Of a DNA stretch of 64,000 nt, positions 16,208-24,937 are shown piece by piece. Numbering within the stretch: the stretch's first letter is position 1; each line of letters opens with the position of its first letter. Both the position numbers and the translations under genes were made by a program. Under the pieces are notes generated by a model. The model did not search any database and was not told the DNA's origin. It saw nothing but the letters and a program-made list of their open reading frames with translations. The DNA is taken from assembly GCF_003989135.1 (NCBI RefSeq), contig NZ_RYZZ01000033.1, forward strand, positions 1 to 64,000, given 5' to 3'. The stretch is from Peribacillus cavernae (GTDB lineage Bacteria > Bacillota > Bacilli > Bacillales > DSM-1321).

Positions 16208-16240
16208 AACAGGGGCAAGCTTTTGTCCCTGTTTATTTAA
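16208..16240 (+). terminator. Terminator of the dehydrogenase operon
   Basis: AACAGGGGCAA / TTGTCCCTGTT with a four-base loop (one G-T pair) followed by TATTTAAT. The stem is strong, the T tail modest. Confidence 0.75.
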
Positions 16241-16263
16241 TACATCTTAATTTTTCGATTTTG

Positions 16264-16331
16264 GTTTTGTAGCGGAATTTTCAGTTAAGTCGCCGGTTTT
16301 TCGGTTTTGTCGTCTACTTTAGATTTCGTCG
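16264..16331 (+). repeat. Phased array D: TTTTGTCG core, four units
   Basis: Cores TTTTGTAG (16265), TTAAGTCG (16285), TTTTGTCG (16305) and TTTCGTCG (16324), at steps of 20, 20 and 19 bases, with unrelated bases between. The array ends about 20 bases before the ribosome site of the cysteine hydrolase gene. It has the same geometry as the arrays at 10.5, 42 and 60.9 kb but a different core. Confidence 0.72.
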
Positions 16332-16366
16332 TTAATATAAATGAAAAAATAAGGAGCGAAAAATAA

Positions 16367-16927
16367 ATGGAAAAGACTGCTTTAATTCTTGTTGACATTC
16401 AAAACGATTATTTCCCAAATGGACGCATGGAGCTGCATGAACCCGATAAGGCAGCAGCAAATGCCCGAAAGTTACTCGATTTCTACCGTAGCAAAAACAT
16501 GCCAACATTTCACATCCAACATATTTTCAATGATCCCAATGCGCCGTTTTTCGCTCCAGGAACAGAAGGAATCATCATTAACGAAACAGTTGCGCCACTC
16601 GAAGGAGAAACGGTCATCCAGAAGAACTATCCGAACAGCTTCCGTGAGACTACGCTACTTAATCAGCTTCAAGAAGTTGGCACGGAGCATGTTGTCGTAT
16701 GCGGCATGATGAGCCACATGTGTATTGACGCAACGGCCCGTGCAGCCGTGGATAACGGCTTCCAATGCACCGTCATCGAAGACGCTTGCACATCACCAGA
16801 CCTATCGTTTCGCGGACGTAACATCCCAGCAACTGATGTCCACGACGCATTTATGGCTGCACTCGGAAGCCTCTACGCTACAATCGAGACGGCAGATTCC
16901 TTCTTGGAAAATGCAACAGTAAAGTAA
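16367..16927 (+). CDS. Isochorismatase-family cysteine hydrolase
   Basis: 186 residues with the family triad Asp10 (ILVDIQNDYF), Lys86 (VIQKNYPNSF) and Cys119 (MMSHMCIDATARAA), including the cis-peptide motif before the nucleophile. Family members hydrolyse isochorismate, nicotinamide, N-carbamoyl amides or similar C-N bonds; the residues seen do not single out a substrate. TAAGGAG lies before the ATG. The gene stands alone between a terminator and a long hairpin, although it could be read through from the aldehyde dehydrogenase operon. GC content seems somewhat higher than in the preceding operon, which may reflect separate origin. Confidence 0.92.
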   Translation: MEKTALILVDIQNDYFPNGRMELHEPDKAAANARKLLDFYRSKNMPTFHIQHIFNDPNAPFFAPGTEGIIINETVAPLEGETVIQKNYPNSFRETTLLNQLQEVGTEHVVVCGMMSHMCIDATARAAVDNGFQCTVIEDACTSPDLSFRGRNIPATDVHDAFMAALGSLYATIETADSFLENATVK

Positions 16928-16969
16928 GAATAAAGGGTACCACCTCAAATCTATAACATTAAATAGGTG

Positions 16970-17010
16970 AAAAGGACACTTGGTAGTGATATACCAGTGT
17001 CCTTATTTCA
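16970..17010. terminator. Long hairpin between convergent genes
   Basis: AAGGACACT-T-GGTA / TACC-AGTGTCCTT with one bulged T and a six-base loop, flanked by A on the left and TTTC on the right. It can serve both the cysteine hydrolase and the convergent hotdog-fold gene. Confidence 0.75.
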
Positions 17011-17071
17011 ACTTTTAATAAAACATTTTCGGACGGTGTTGAAATAAGTTGTTTACTCTTTTTGATGAAAA

Positions 17072-17455
17072 TCAAATGCCATCCAAGATAATACCCGAAA
17101 AAGTGCCATTCAGGACTTCTTTTTTATTTTGATTCATGCATACAAAGGAAGCTGCCATGGCGATTCGTTCTTTTTGTCTTTCAAATTGTTCAATTTTCAC
17201 TTCGCAACGGATCGTATCTCCGGTAAACACAGGTCTTAAAAATTCAAAAGACATCTTGCGGGCCAGAACGTTAAAGTCACCGCCAACTTTGGTTGGCAGC
17301 GTCGCCGTCAATAATCCTTGAATGACTACACGCCCCTGTTCATCAGGATGTATATGATGATCACCCTCATCTCCTGAAATTTTTGTAAATAATTCTACTT
17401 CCTCTACAGTAAATGTCCGTTCCCAAGTAATTATGCTGCCAGCTTCTACAGTCAT
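17072..17455 (-). CDS. MaoC-like hotdog-fold protein
   Basis: 127 residues with the hotdog fold of MaoC-type hydratases and related thioesterases. The active-site region reads FTKISGDEGDHHIHPDEQGR followed by VVIQGLLTATLPTKVGGD, matching the (R)-hydratase pattern of an Asp and His before the long helix, though the usual SGDxNPxH is altered to SGDEGDHHIH. MSFEFLRPVFTGDTIRCEV is the conserved late strand pair. Likely substrates are acyl-CoA or related thioesters; the exact reaction is open. GGAGG precedes the ATG. The altered motif makes a regulatory or thioesterase role possible. Confidence 0.8.
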   Translation of the reverse strand: MTVEAGSIITWERTFTVEEVELFTKISGDEGDHHIHPDEQGRVVIQGLLTATLPTKVGGDFNVLARKMSFEFLRPVFTGDTIRCEVKIEQFERQKERIAMAASFVCMNQNKKEVLNGTFSGIILDGI

Positions 17456-17513
17456 GCCATGTTTAGCCTCCTTTTATATCCTAAATGGCTGTATATGATA
17501 CTTTGATTATACA

Positions 17514-17617
17514 GAAAAAAAGGTATAATCTCCTCACAGATTGAGGAATTATACCTTTTTTATTACATTAAGGGGACTTTTTCAGTGGCCTCCCCCGAGG
17601 CACGCTCTTTTTTTGGA
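17514..17617 (-). terminator. Two tandem hairpins behind spoVR
   Basis: A long stem (AAAAGGTATAAT..CCTCA / TGAGG..ATTATACCTTTT, 17514-17564) and a shorter one (GTGCCTC / GAGGCCAC, about 17590-17612). On the minus strand they follow the spoVR stop codon; the first is a convincing terminator, the second lies inside A/T runs and is weaker. Confidence 0.75.
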
Positions 17618-17627
17618 TAAAGCCGTT

Positions 17628-19046
17628 TTATAAATATTTCCGATGGATCCCTTTCCCGTCATAGGAAAACAGAACTTCTTTATTTTCCATCATTGATTCG
17701 AGGTGGACAGGGCGGCCCCATAGCTGATGGATGTAAGGCAAAACTTTCTCCGTATATTTAATATCAAGTTCAATTCCTTCAAACCAATGCTTCAGATACA
17801 GTTCCCCATTACGCAGATAATCACCGTCGTTTACTGTGATATATGGGAAGCCTCCGTTGACGCGCATGTTGACGAGCTGGTCGCGTACCTGCTCCCAGGC
17901 TTTATCGACGATTTTATAATCCTTGCCCTGTTTCTGGAACAGATACATATCTTCGCGCATTATCAGGTCCTTGGATAGGTAATTACGCAAAAAGGAAATA
18001 TCGCTTTCGATTTCGCGAACCTCAAACATTTTCTCCCGGCCAGATCCTGGCTTGACACCCCGCCTTTTCATTTCCTCGGTCGGGTTATTATAGCATTCTT
18101 CGATGTCTTCAAAGATTTTAAGCCCTAAATAATATGGATTAATGCTTGTTTTTGAAGGCTGCACCACGCCCGCATTCAGCTTCGCAAATTCGATCGCTTC
18201 ATCTGATGTCAGATCGAGTTCGCGGAGGATCCGTTGGTGCCAGAATGATGCCCAGCCTTCGTTCATGATTTTCGTTTCAAGCTGCGGCCAGAAATAAAGC
18301 ATTTCTTCCCGCATCATTGTAAGGATGTCACGCTGCCAATCCGACAGCTCCCTGCTGAATTGCTCAACAAATAAAAGGAGGTCTTTTTCGGGCTGCAGCG
18401 GGAAATTCTTTTTCTTCTTTACAGGTTTTGACTGCTGTTGGGCTTTTTGATCAAGCGACCATAGATCGTCGTATGGTGAAGAAGAAGTTCTTGCTGTTTC
18501 CTCTTCGTCCTCTGTATTCTCCATCGTCCAGGGCAGTTTTGGACGGACCAGTGATGGATCAATATGCTCTTCAATGGCCAATACTGCATCCAGGAAGGTC
18601 TCCACTTCCTTTTTGCCATACTCTGTCTCATATTGCCGGATTCGTTCTGCGGTGGCTGCCATGCTCTCTACCATGTCACGTTTTGTATTCTGAAAACGCA
18701 CATTATTTTTGAAAAAGTCACAGTGAGCCAGTACATGGGCAACAATCAACTTATTCTGGATTAGCGCGTTGGAATCGAGCAAAAAGGCATAACATGGATT
18801 TGAATTGATCACCAATTCATAAATTTTACTTAACCCAAAATCATAATGAAGCTTCATTTTGTGGAACTGTTTTCCAAAGCTCCAGTGAGAAAAACGTGTC
18901 GGCATGCCATAGGCACCGAACGTATAAATGATTTCAGAAGGGCAAATTTCATAGCGCATTGGATAAAAATCGAGGCCAAATCCTTTGGCAATCTCGGTAA
19001 TTTCACTGATCGTATACTCCAGGGCTTTTTGTTCCGCTATATTCAT
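17628..19046 (-). CDS. spoVR: Stage V sporulation protein R
   Basis: 472 residues, the usual length of SpoVR/YcgB. It opens [20 protein letters not shown] and contains the well conserved [19 protein letters not shown] and [16 protein letters not shown], then [14 protein letters not shown], and later [12 protein letters not shown]. In B. subtilis it is needed for normal spore cortex formation; its biochemistry is unknown, though metal ligands (HVLAHCDFF) are suggestive. Family members co-occur with PrkA and YhbH homologues, both also encoded here about 35 kb away. A Lys/Asp-rich insert near residues 180-230 is typical for Bacillus. GGGGGAGAAGCG precedes the ATG. Confidence 0.95.
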   Translation of the reverse strand: MNIAEQKALEYTISEITEIAKGFGLDFYPMRYEICPSEIIYTFGAYGMPTRFSHWSFGKQFHKMKLHYDFGLSKIYELVINSNPCYAFLLDSNALIQNKLIVAHVLAHCDFFKNNVRFQNTKRDMVESMAATAERIRQYETEYGKKEVETFLDAVLAIEEHIDPSLVRPKLPWTMENTEDEEETARTSSSPYDDLWSLDQKAQQQSKPVKKKKNFPLQPEKDLLLFVEQFSRELSDWQRDILTMMREEMLYFWPQLETKIMNEGWASFWHQRILRELDLTSDEAIEFAKLNAGVVQPSKTSINPYYLGLKIFEDIEECYNNPTEEMKRRGVKPGSGREKMFEVREIESDISFLRNYLSKDLIMREDMYLFQKQGKDYKIVDKAWEQVRDQLVNMRVNGGFPYITVNDGDYLRNGELYLKHWFEGIELDIKYTEKVLPYIHQLWGRPVHLESMMENKEVLFSYDGKGIHRKYL

Positions 19047-19148
19047 CGCTTCTCCCCCATTTTTAGTCTTATGACAATGTATGATGGAAGAATCGGAACA
19101 ATGACGCCAGACTTCGATATCTTTTCATTCTCAGCCTTTTTCGGGATA

Positions 19149-19460
19149 CTAGCCTCTAATTTCTTCTACAGTCAAGTTCAACATTTTATTGTTGGTAAGA
19201 CTATGCCTGACCCGGACGGTTACATCGACTTTCTTTCCATTTTCATTAACTGTAAATAAAAAGGAATCCTCTACCTGACGTTTCTCTAATTTGTTGCGTC
19301 CAAGGTATTGGTATTCGGTCACTTCTTCACCTGGATAATCAGCCTGTACGACCATAATCGCTATTTTCCCGTACTTTTCATAATCAGGCGCTTGTGCTCC
19401 AGCCGTGCCTGCCTGGAACATAATCCATACTGTAAACAAAATACCAAGAATTTTTTTCAT
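19149..19460 (-). CDS. Secreted DUF3889-like protein
   Basis: 103 residues with a clear signal peptide (MKKILGILFTVWIMFQAGTA, cleavage near GAQA). The mature part, about 80 residues, reads YEKYGKIAIMVVQADYPGEE and later RNKLEKRQVEDSFLF, resembling the DUF3889/YqzG group of small exported Bacillus proteins. No catalytic residues are evident. It follows the zinc carboxypeptidase gene with a short gap on the same strand and may be co-transcribed. GGAGGCAGATC precedes the ATG. Family assignment from memory is moderate; function unknown. Confidence 0.7.
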   Translation of the reverse strand: MKKILGILFTVWIMFQAGTAGAQAPDYEKYGKIAIMVVQADYPGEEVTEYQYLGRNKLEKRQVEDSFLFTVNENGKKVDVTVRVRHSLTNNKMLNLTVEEIRG

Positions 19461-19490
19461 GATCTGCCTCCTCGTTTGCTTTTGATATCT

Positions 19491-20504
19491 TTAATATGTA
19501 AAGAGATCGTCATTCTTATTCTTCTTACCTGTACTTTTCGCTTCATTTGCAAGCATAAGGCCCGCTGCTTTGTTTCTCTCCCACTCTTCTGCAAAAACAG
19601 ATAGCGGAGGACTCGTCTCCCCTACAAGGTAACTAAGCTCAATTGTTAATGCCGGACGGTTGAATTCGGTAATGAACCAATCCGTAAATCCGCTTCCTAC
19701 TGCATGTTTTTCAGGAAGGGACAGCTCATAGCCAGTCAAGCTCGCCATTTTTTTGGCTATTAGATAATCTCTGGTAACGTTTTCCGGTTTGTTGTGATAA
19801 TACCAGAATATTTCCCTCCCGGAAGTATGGTACGCTGCAGCAATTTCCGGCTTAATTTCCCTGGTGAATTTAGCTAATGCCAGAGCTTCTTTAGCCTGTA
19901 AAGGATGTCTTCCTTTATAGAATTGATAATGCGCGCGTTTAGCTTTTGCTTTACTGTTTTTCCAGCCGGCCGGGTATTGTCGGTTAAGATCAATTCCTAT
20001 ACCGTTTGCTTTCCATCTCCGGTAGTCGAACCTCAGGTTGTTCATTCTCCATAGGGCCGCTTTTTCTGGCCAGGAAAGCCCGGTCATGTCCCCCTGCTGA
20101 ATAGTGACACCGTCCGGATTTAGCATCGGAACAAACCAAATACTGACTTCATTGAGAATACCCGTTGAGAATCCATCAATTGATTGATTTTTGGCATATG
20201 CGGCATTGTATGTTTCAAGCATCTTCATTAACAGGGATGCCGTAAGCCACTCCCTGCCATGATGGGCGCCAACGAGCAAAATATCCTGTTCGCCGTTTCC
20301 GAGTTTCGCCGCCCAAATTTCTCTGCCGTGATGCGATTCGCCAATTTTTTTTATGTCCATTTTCTTGTATTTTTTCTGTAAAGTATTCAAATCTGCTTCC
20401 ATTTTTTCATATGTATAAATATGATTTATATCCACAATATTTTCTGCCTGGATGTGCCAGGGGAAAAACAGGAGACAGGCCAGGCAAAGTATGATCTTCT
20501 TCAT
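19491..20504 (-). CDS. Secreted M14 zinc carboxypeptidase
   Basis: 337 residues with a signal peptide (1-20). Zinc ligands are His and Glu in VGAHHGREWLTA (HxxE) and the distant His in AAYHTSGREI; the substrate Arg is in GIDLNRQYPAGW, and the catalytic Glu in LTIELSYLVGE. This is the gamma-D-glutamyl-meso-diaminopimelate peptidase/carboxypeptidase A fold, with the NPDGV segment also conserved. It may trim peptides or peptidoglycan stems outside the cell; unlike the longer endopeptidase I enzymes it has no LysM repeats. It heads a likely two-gene unit with the small secreted protein. Confidence 0.92.
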   Translation of the reverse strand: MKKIILCLACLLFFPWHIQAENIVDINHIYTYEKMEADLNTLQKKYKKMDIKKIGESHHGREIWAAKLGNGEQDILLVGAHHGREWLTASLLMKMLETYNAAYAKNQSIDGFSTGILNEVSIWFVPMLNPDGVTIQQGDMTGLSWPEKAALWRMNNLRFDYRRWKANGIGIDLNRQYPAGWKNSKAKAKRAHYQFYKGRHPLQAKEALALAKFTREIKPEIAAAYHTSGREIFWYYHNKPENVTRDYLIAKKMASLTGYELSLPEKHAVGSGFTDWFITEFNRPALTIELSYLVGETSPPLSVFAEEWERNKAAGLMLANEAKSTGKKNKNDDLFTY

Positions 20505-20634
20505 GTAAAAACACCTGCTTTTTTATTCAGGTAAATTGAAACAGTCGCGGCTTACGTCCTCTCCACATATTGTATGGGAATGTTCCTTCACATTTGAACA
20601 AACTACAAGTAACTCCTTTAAGGAGGAAGATAAA

Positions 20635-20874
20635 ATGATTAAAGCGGATTATGATCGGGCGTTGTTTTATACACATCGTTCTGAATGGGATAACTTGCTG
20701 ATCTTAATGGTCAGGACGAAGGATAACATTCTGTCAAAGAAAATCGAGCACTTTCTGCATGCATATAACTTTGAACATGATTACAGGGTAATCGAGGAAA
20801 AACTGTATGTCTTACTTCGGTATTTGGACCATGCCGCGGAAATGTCTTCACAAGATATTTTCTTATATGGCTGA
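20635..20874 (+). CDS. yhdB: YhdB-like small conserved protein
   Basis: 79 residues, MIKADYDRALFYTHRSEWDN, soluble and rich in aromatic and charged residues, ending SSQDIFLYG. I use the ATG behind AAGGAGGAAGATAAA; an earlier in-frame ATG lacks a ribosome site. It recalls B. subtilis YhdB, a protein of unknown function, in length and composition. No catalytic motif is seen. It is transcribed alone and ends in a terminator. Confidence 0.78.
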   Translation: MIKADYDRALFYTHRSEWDNLLILMVRTKDNILSKKIEHFLHAYNFEHDYRVIEEKLYVLLRYLDHAAEMSSQDIFLYG

Positions 20875-20966
20875 TCTGCAGATAATTTTACAAATAGCTT
20901 TTGCAAATGGGAAATTTTTATACGCAAAATAATGGAATACTTGGCTGGTACTCCTAATAAAGCGAA

Positions 20967-21004
20967 ACAAAAAGAGGCTGACTCTTAGATCAGCCTCTTT
21001 TTTA
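20967..21004 (+). terminator. Terminator behind yhdB
   Basis: AAAAAGAGGCTGA / TCAGCCTCTTTTT with an eight-base loop and a T6 tail, about 95 bases past the stop. Confidence 0.88.
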
Positions 21005-21033
21005 TTAAATAACTTTTCAATTTATACTGGTGT

Positions 21034-21442
21034 TTAGCGCAAGCAGCCTAGCCCCGACGCACAGGACAAGGGACGCTTCTTCGGCAGCATTTACATCGCA
21101 CGAAGGAAAGCGATAGCTTTTCGAGGATGTGCTGACGTCGACGTTCGCCACAGGACGTGGCAGATCTTAGTTGACGTTCCTTTTTAGGTGCTTCCGCTTT
21201 TTTTACTGTAAAGGAAACTATAGATTGAATTTATGTGGATAACTTAATCTTGATTATCTGCGTCCAGCTCCAGCGCCTAGCCCCTCGAGGTCATAAGCCA
21301 ATCATCTGATGGGGAGAAAACCGCTCCCCATACAGCTGCTCGTCTTATGCTTGTCGGACTTGCACAGGATGTGCTGACGTCGACGTTCGCCACAGGACGT
21401 GGCGGATGTTAGTCGACGTTCCTTTTAGGCGCTTGCGCTTTT
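21034..21442. repeat. Composite dispersed repeat: two GC-rich units and a linker
   Basis: Unit 1 (about 21034-21203) and unit 2 (about 21259-21442) both run from AGC(G)CTAGCCCC-type ends through GACGTCGACGTTCGCCACAGG to TTCCTTTTAGGCGCTTGCGC. They are joined by a 55-base linker (AAAGGAAACTATAGATTGAA to GATTATCTGC). Unit 2 also contains a module with CATAAGCCAATCATCTGATG and a GGGGAG/CTCCCC hairpin. The same linker, reverse-complemented and next to a unit, recurs at 43.8 kb. Unit 2 ends six bases from the yhcX stop codon. No coding capacity is evident. Confidence 0.85.
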
Positions 21443-21448
21443 GTTCTG

Positions 21449-22990
21449 TTATTTTCGGTTATATTGGATTTTGTAAATATCATGTCGTCTGTCCTTTAGC
21501 TGCCGTACGGTCCCTGACTGCCGCTGCCGGCGCAAAATTTCTAGGTCCACATCCCCAATCAATACCATTTCCAGGTTCGGGTTTGTCTCCCCAACGATTC
21601 CATCTCGGGCAAATTCAAAATCAGACGGTGCAAAGATTCCAGATTGCGCGTATTGAATATCCATATTTTCGGTTTGCGGCAAGTTACCGACTGTGCCGGA
21701 AATGACTGTGTAAATTTGATTCTCTACAGCACGGGCCTGCGCACAATACCTGACACGCAGGTACCCTTGGCGGTCTTCTGTGCAAAAAGGAGTAAAAATA
21801 ATCTTTGCACCCATTTCCGTGGCAATCCGGGCCAGCTCCGGAAATTCAATATCATAACAAATTTGGATGGCGATCCTGCCGCAGTCCGTATCAAAGACCT
21901 TTACACGGTCTCCGGCACTGATGCCCCACCATTTCTGTTCATTCGGAGTGATATGGACTTTATACTGTTTCTCGATCGTTCCATCTCTGCGAAAAAGATA
22001 AGCGATATTGTAAATGTTTTCATCGTCCTCTTTCACAACGTGGGATCCGCCAATAATATTTATATTGTAGCGTACCGCTAAAGTCGTAAACAGCTCAATG
22101 TAAGATTCCGTGAATTCAGTGAGCTTTCTTATCGCAAGGCTCGGAGATCTTTCTTCCAGAAAAGACATCAGCTGCGTTGTAAAGAGCTCTGGAAATACGG
22201 CAAAATCAGCATTGGCATCCGATGCGACGTCCGTAAAATATTCCACTTGGCTCGCAAAATCGTCAAAAGAGCCAATTTGCCGCATCATATATTGCACAAC
22301 ACAAATACGCACCGGTTCTGACGTTTTATAATGCCGTTTTGATTTTGGATGATAATCGACATTGTTCCATTCCATCAAGGTTGCATATTTATTGGATGCC
22401 TTATCATCCGGAAGATAATTTGGATTGATCCGCATAAGGGTAAAGCCGTTTAAAAGCTGAAAGGAAAGGACCGGATCATAAATTTTATGAAGCTCGACCT
22501 CCCGTACATATTCCTTCGGCGACAATTCCTCGGCATGTTTATGGTAGTTAGGGATACGTCCGCCAATAATGATGCTTTTCAGATTCATCTGTGCAGCCAT
22601 TTCTTTTCTTGCCTCATATAGCCGCTGCCCGATCTTCATCCGCCTGAAATCAGGATGGACCATTACTTCTATGCCATATAAGTTATAGCCGTTCTGATCA
22701 TGGTTTGTGATATAGCCGTTATCTGTCACATCATCCCAGGAATGGCGGTCATCATACTCATCAAAGTTGATAATCAAGCTTGAACAGGAACCGATGACTT
22801 TCCCGTCATACTCCGCACAGAATTGGCCCTCCGGGAAGATTTCCAGATGGCTTTCAAGCTGTTCACGTTTCCATGGGACCATTCCTGGAAAGCAATCAGC
22901 TTGCATCGCGATAATTTCATCTATATCACTATGTTTCATATTTCGAATTTCCATTATCTTTTCAAATTTGTGTAAATCAAGTTTTGTCAT
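21449..22990 (-). CDS. yhcX: GNAT acetyltransferase-nitrilase fusion YhcX
   Basis: 513 residues, exactly the length expected for YhcX. An N-terminal GNAT domain (about 10-190; VMVHPDFRRMKIGQRLYEAR binds acetyl-CoA) is joined to a carbon-nitrogen hydrolase domain (about 226-500) with the triad Glu (FPELF), Lys (YKVHITP) and Cys (IQICYDIEFPE). The hydrolase should cleave an amide or nitrile; substrate unknown, and the two activities may act in sequence. The ATG at 22990 follows AAAAGGAG; the longer frame adds 20 unlikely residues. Monocistronic on the minus strand with a dispersed repeat directly behind it. Confidence 0.92.
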   Translation of the reverse strand: MTKLDLHKFEKIMEIRNMKHSDIDEIIAMQADCFPGMVPWKREQLESHLEIFPEGQFCAEYDGKVIGSCSSLIINFDEYDDRHSWDDVTDNGYITNHDQNGYNLYGIEVMVHPDFRRMKIGQRLYEARKEMAAQMNLKSIIIGGRIPNYHKHAEELSPKEYVREVELHKIYDPVLSFQLLNGFTLMRINPNYLPDDKASNKYATLMEWNNVDYHPKSKRHYKTSEPVRICVVQYMMRQIGSFDDFASQVEYFTDVASDANADFAVFPELFTTQLMSFLEERSPSLAIRKLTEFTESYIELFTTLAVRYNINIIGGSHVVKEDDENIYNIAYLFRRDGTIEKQYKVHITPNEQKWWGISAGDRVKVFDTDCGRIAIQICYDIEFPELARIATEMGAKIIFTPFCTEDRQGYLRVRYCAQARAVENQIYTVISGTVGNLPQTENMDIQYAQSGIFAPSDFEFARDGIVGETNPNLEMVLIGDVDLEILRRQRQSGTVRQLKDRRHDIYKIQYNRK

Positions 22991-23257
22991 AAGCTGTGCA
23001 CTCCTTTTCCTGCATAAACCGTCCGTAAGGGAACGTCCCCTCGCCGACATACGTTTCCGTCTATGTATATAACTTTCTTTTTACCCCCTCCGCTTAAAGC
23101 TCAAACGATGCCTTATGCAGTGACACCAGGCATAGATCCCTATATGTAGCTGTCCCTTTTTTCAAGCCAATTATTACATTTAATTAGAAAAGTGGCGGAA
23201 ATGTAGTACAGCACTTCGGCTGCATGATAAGAAAAGTGTGATGATAAGATTATATAT
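22991..23257. other. Gene-free stretch between yhcX and bdbC
   Basis: About 270 bases between divergent genes. Upstream leader of yhcX is CG-rich near 23030-23060, then A/T-rich. I see no open frame with a ribosome site, no terminator and no clear riboswitch. Confidence 0.6.
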
Positions 23258-23287
23258 TTTACACAGGATGGGATTACATACTATAAT
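23258..23287 (+). promoter_or_regulatory. Sigma-A promoter of bdbC
   Basis: TTTACA, 18 bases, TATAAT, ending about 30 bases before the bdbC start codon; a GTAGGTGGGG ribosome site follows. Confidence 0.65.
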
Positions 23288-23318
23288 TTTTAAGAAATCA
23301 TAAGTAGGTGGGGAATGG

Positions 23319-23756
23319 ATGAACAATACGAAAAGCAATCAGGAAAACATTCTTTTTATCGCATGGGCTGCGGCCATTATTGCTATGTTCGGCAGTTTAT
23401 ATTTCTCCGAGATCAAGCAGTATGAACCTTGCGAACTGTGCTGGTATCAAAGAATTGTCATGTATCCTTTCACGGTCATATTAGGAATTGCCATTGTAAA
23501 AAAGGACTATTGGATCAGTTTTTACACGATGATCCTTTCTGTAATTGGTGCGTTGATCTCCGCATACCATTATTTACTTCAGAAGGTGTCGTTTTTCTCT
23601 GACCACGCGCCTGCTTGCGGTCAGGTTCCCTGCACAGGGCAATACATTAACTGGCTTGGCTTTATCACGATTCCGTTTCTGGCATTGATTGCTTTTGTGA
23701 TTATCTTTATCTGCAGTTATCTCGTATGGAAAAAAACCAAGGAGGCAGCGTCATGA
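23319..23756 (+). CDS. bdbC: DsbB-family thiol oxidoreductase BdbC
   Basis: 145 residues with four membrane segments. Quinone-linked disulfide generator: active-site Cys38 and Cys41 (CELC, followed by WYQR) and the second periplasm-side pair Cys100 and Cys105 (PACGQVPC). It reoxidises a DsbA-like partner outside the membrane and passes electrons to menaquinone. The partner gene overlaps it by four bases (ATGA), so the two are made together. It is the usual length for BdbC. In Bacillus such pairs serve competence proteins and secreted disulfide-bonded products. Confidence 0.95.
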   Translation: MNNTKSNQENILFIAWAAAIIAMFGSLYFSEIKQYEPCELCWYQRIVMYPFTVILGIAIVKKDYWISFYTMILSVIGALISAYHYLLQKVSFFSDHAPACGQVPCTGQYINWLGFITIPFLALIAFVIIFICSYLVWKKTKEAAS

Positions 23757-24223
23757 AAAAGATCGTTATTTTTTTGGGCATTATCATTGTTTTATTTGCT
23801 GCAATTGCAATTATCACAAATGTTCAAAAAGAAGATAAATCTGAAGGGAATCCTTACGGAAAGAAAAACCTGCAATCAGCAACTGTCGATCAGCTGGATG
23901 ATCCGAATTACCAAAACTTAATCCTTCCCGAAGAGTTAGAACAAAAGCTGGGGGATAAAGAGGATGTTACCGTCTATTTCTACAGCCCGACTTGCCCTCA
24001 CTGCAGGAATACTACACCAATTGTTGCCCCGCTTGCTGAAAAGATGGGCATAGACCTGGTGCAATACAACGTGTTAGAGTTCGACAAGGGCTGGAATGAT
24101 TATCAAATAGAATCCACACCTACCATTGTCCATTACAAAAAAGGAAAGGAACAGGACCGAATTGTCGGCTCTAATAAAGAATCAGTATTCAGAAATTGGT
24201 TTGAAACGAATGATATAAATTAA
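23753..24223 (+). CDS. Membrane-anchored thioredoxin-like protein with CPHC site
   Basis: 156 residues: a single N-terminal membrane anchor (4-22) and an extracytoplasmic thioredoxin fold with active site Cys81-Pro-His-Cys84 (YSPTCPHCRNTTP) and cis-Pro in IESTPTIVHY. CPHC is the DsbA-type sequence and favours oxidation of substrates, unlike CGPC of thioredoxin. The chain lacks the helical insert of true DsbA/BdbD, so it is a thioredoxin-size stand-in. AAGGAGG precedes the ATG that overlaps the bdbC stop. I infer it is the direct partner of BdbC. Confidence 0.9.
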   Translation: MKKIVIFLGIIIVLFAAIAIITNVQKEDKSEGNPYGKKNLQSATVDQLDDPNYQNLILPEELEQKLGDKEDVTVYFYSPTCPHCRNTTPIVAPLAEKMGIDLVQYNVLEFDKGWNDYQIESTPTIVHYKKGKEQDRIVGSNKESVFRNWFETNDIN

Positions 24224-24229
24224 AATTAA

Positions 24230-24270
24230 AAAACGAAGCTGGCTCATTGAAGAGTCAGCCTCGTTTTTTT
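24230..24270 (+). terminator. Terminator of the bdbC operon
   Basis: AAAACGA..GGCTG.CTC / GAGTCAGCC..TCGTTTT imperfect stem with T7 tail, seven bases past the stop codon. Confidence 0.88.
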
Positions 24271-24302
24271 GTCAGTTTTCTTGCATTGGAACCTATGTAG
24301 GC

Positions 24303-24719
24303 TTAGATAAGATATTGATTCGCCGCTTCAGCATATAAAAGATATGAAGTTTCGCTCTTTTCGTTTTTCAAAAGGGTAAAATGATCGAAGTTCAAGGGAA
24401 AAAAGACGCCATAATCATTAAGAATTCTAGCATTGATTTCAAACAAATCTTCAAATTTCTGTTCCAGAGGGATTTTACTGCGATCTTTTTTTTCAAGAAT
24501 AGACATGATAACCTGTAAACAGGTCATGACTTGAAAAGCATCCTTAAGGGTACCAAAATAGGTTAAGCTGCTCACAGAGTTCTGTAATACCCCTATTTGT
24601 TCAAAATGAAGAATTTCTTCTTCGGTAAAATATCTCGGGAAAATGGATCCGTAAAAGAATGAGACAAGATTTCCGATTTCCTGCTCCTGTGCAGGTGTTG
24701 AAGAGAAAACGATCTTCAC
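24303..24719 (-). CDS. yhcU: YhcU-like protein (DUF5365)
   Basis: 138 residues, mostly helical, starting (GTG) KIVFSSTPAQEQEIGNLVSF and containing FPRYFTEEEILHFEQIGVL and DAFQVMTCLQVIMSILE, which recall B. subtilis YhcU. No membrane segment, no catalytic motif. AAAGGTGGG precedes the GTG. It is divergent from yhcT, as neighbours of the same names are in B. subtilis. Function unknown. Confidence 0.75.
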   Translation of the reverse strand: MKIVFSSTPAQEQEIGNLVSFFYGSIFPRYFTEEEILHFEQIGVLQNSVSSLTYFGTLKDAFQVMTCLQVIMSILEKKDRSKIPLEQKFEDLFEINARILNDYGVFFPLNFDHFTLLKNEKSETSYLLYAEAANQYLI

Positions 24720-24937
24720 TAAAAACCCACCTTTTTAGTTATACAGATATATATATATGTTTATTTATGATTTCTTTTTTTTAGAATAACATAAGTCCTA
24801 TAAAAAACAGGGTGGTAATTATACCCGCAATTATTTCCTTTTATAGGAAAAAACACGCTTCATTTTTCCTGATAAAGTCATCTTATAGTATTTATTATGT
24901 CGATACAGCAAAAATAATGTCGAAAGTAGGGGGAAAA

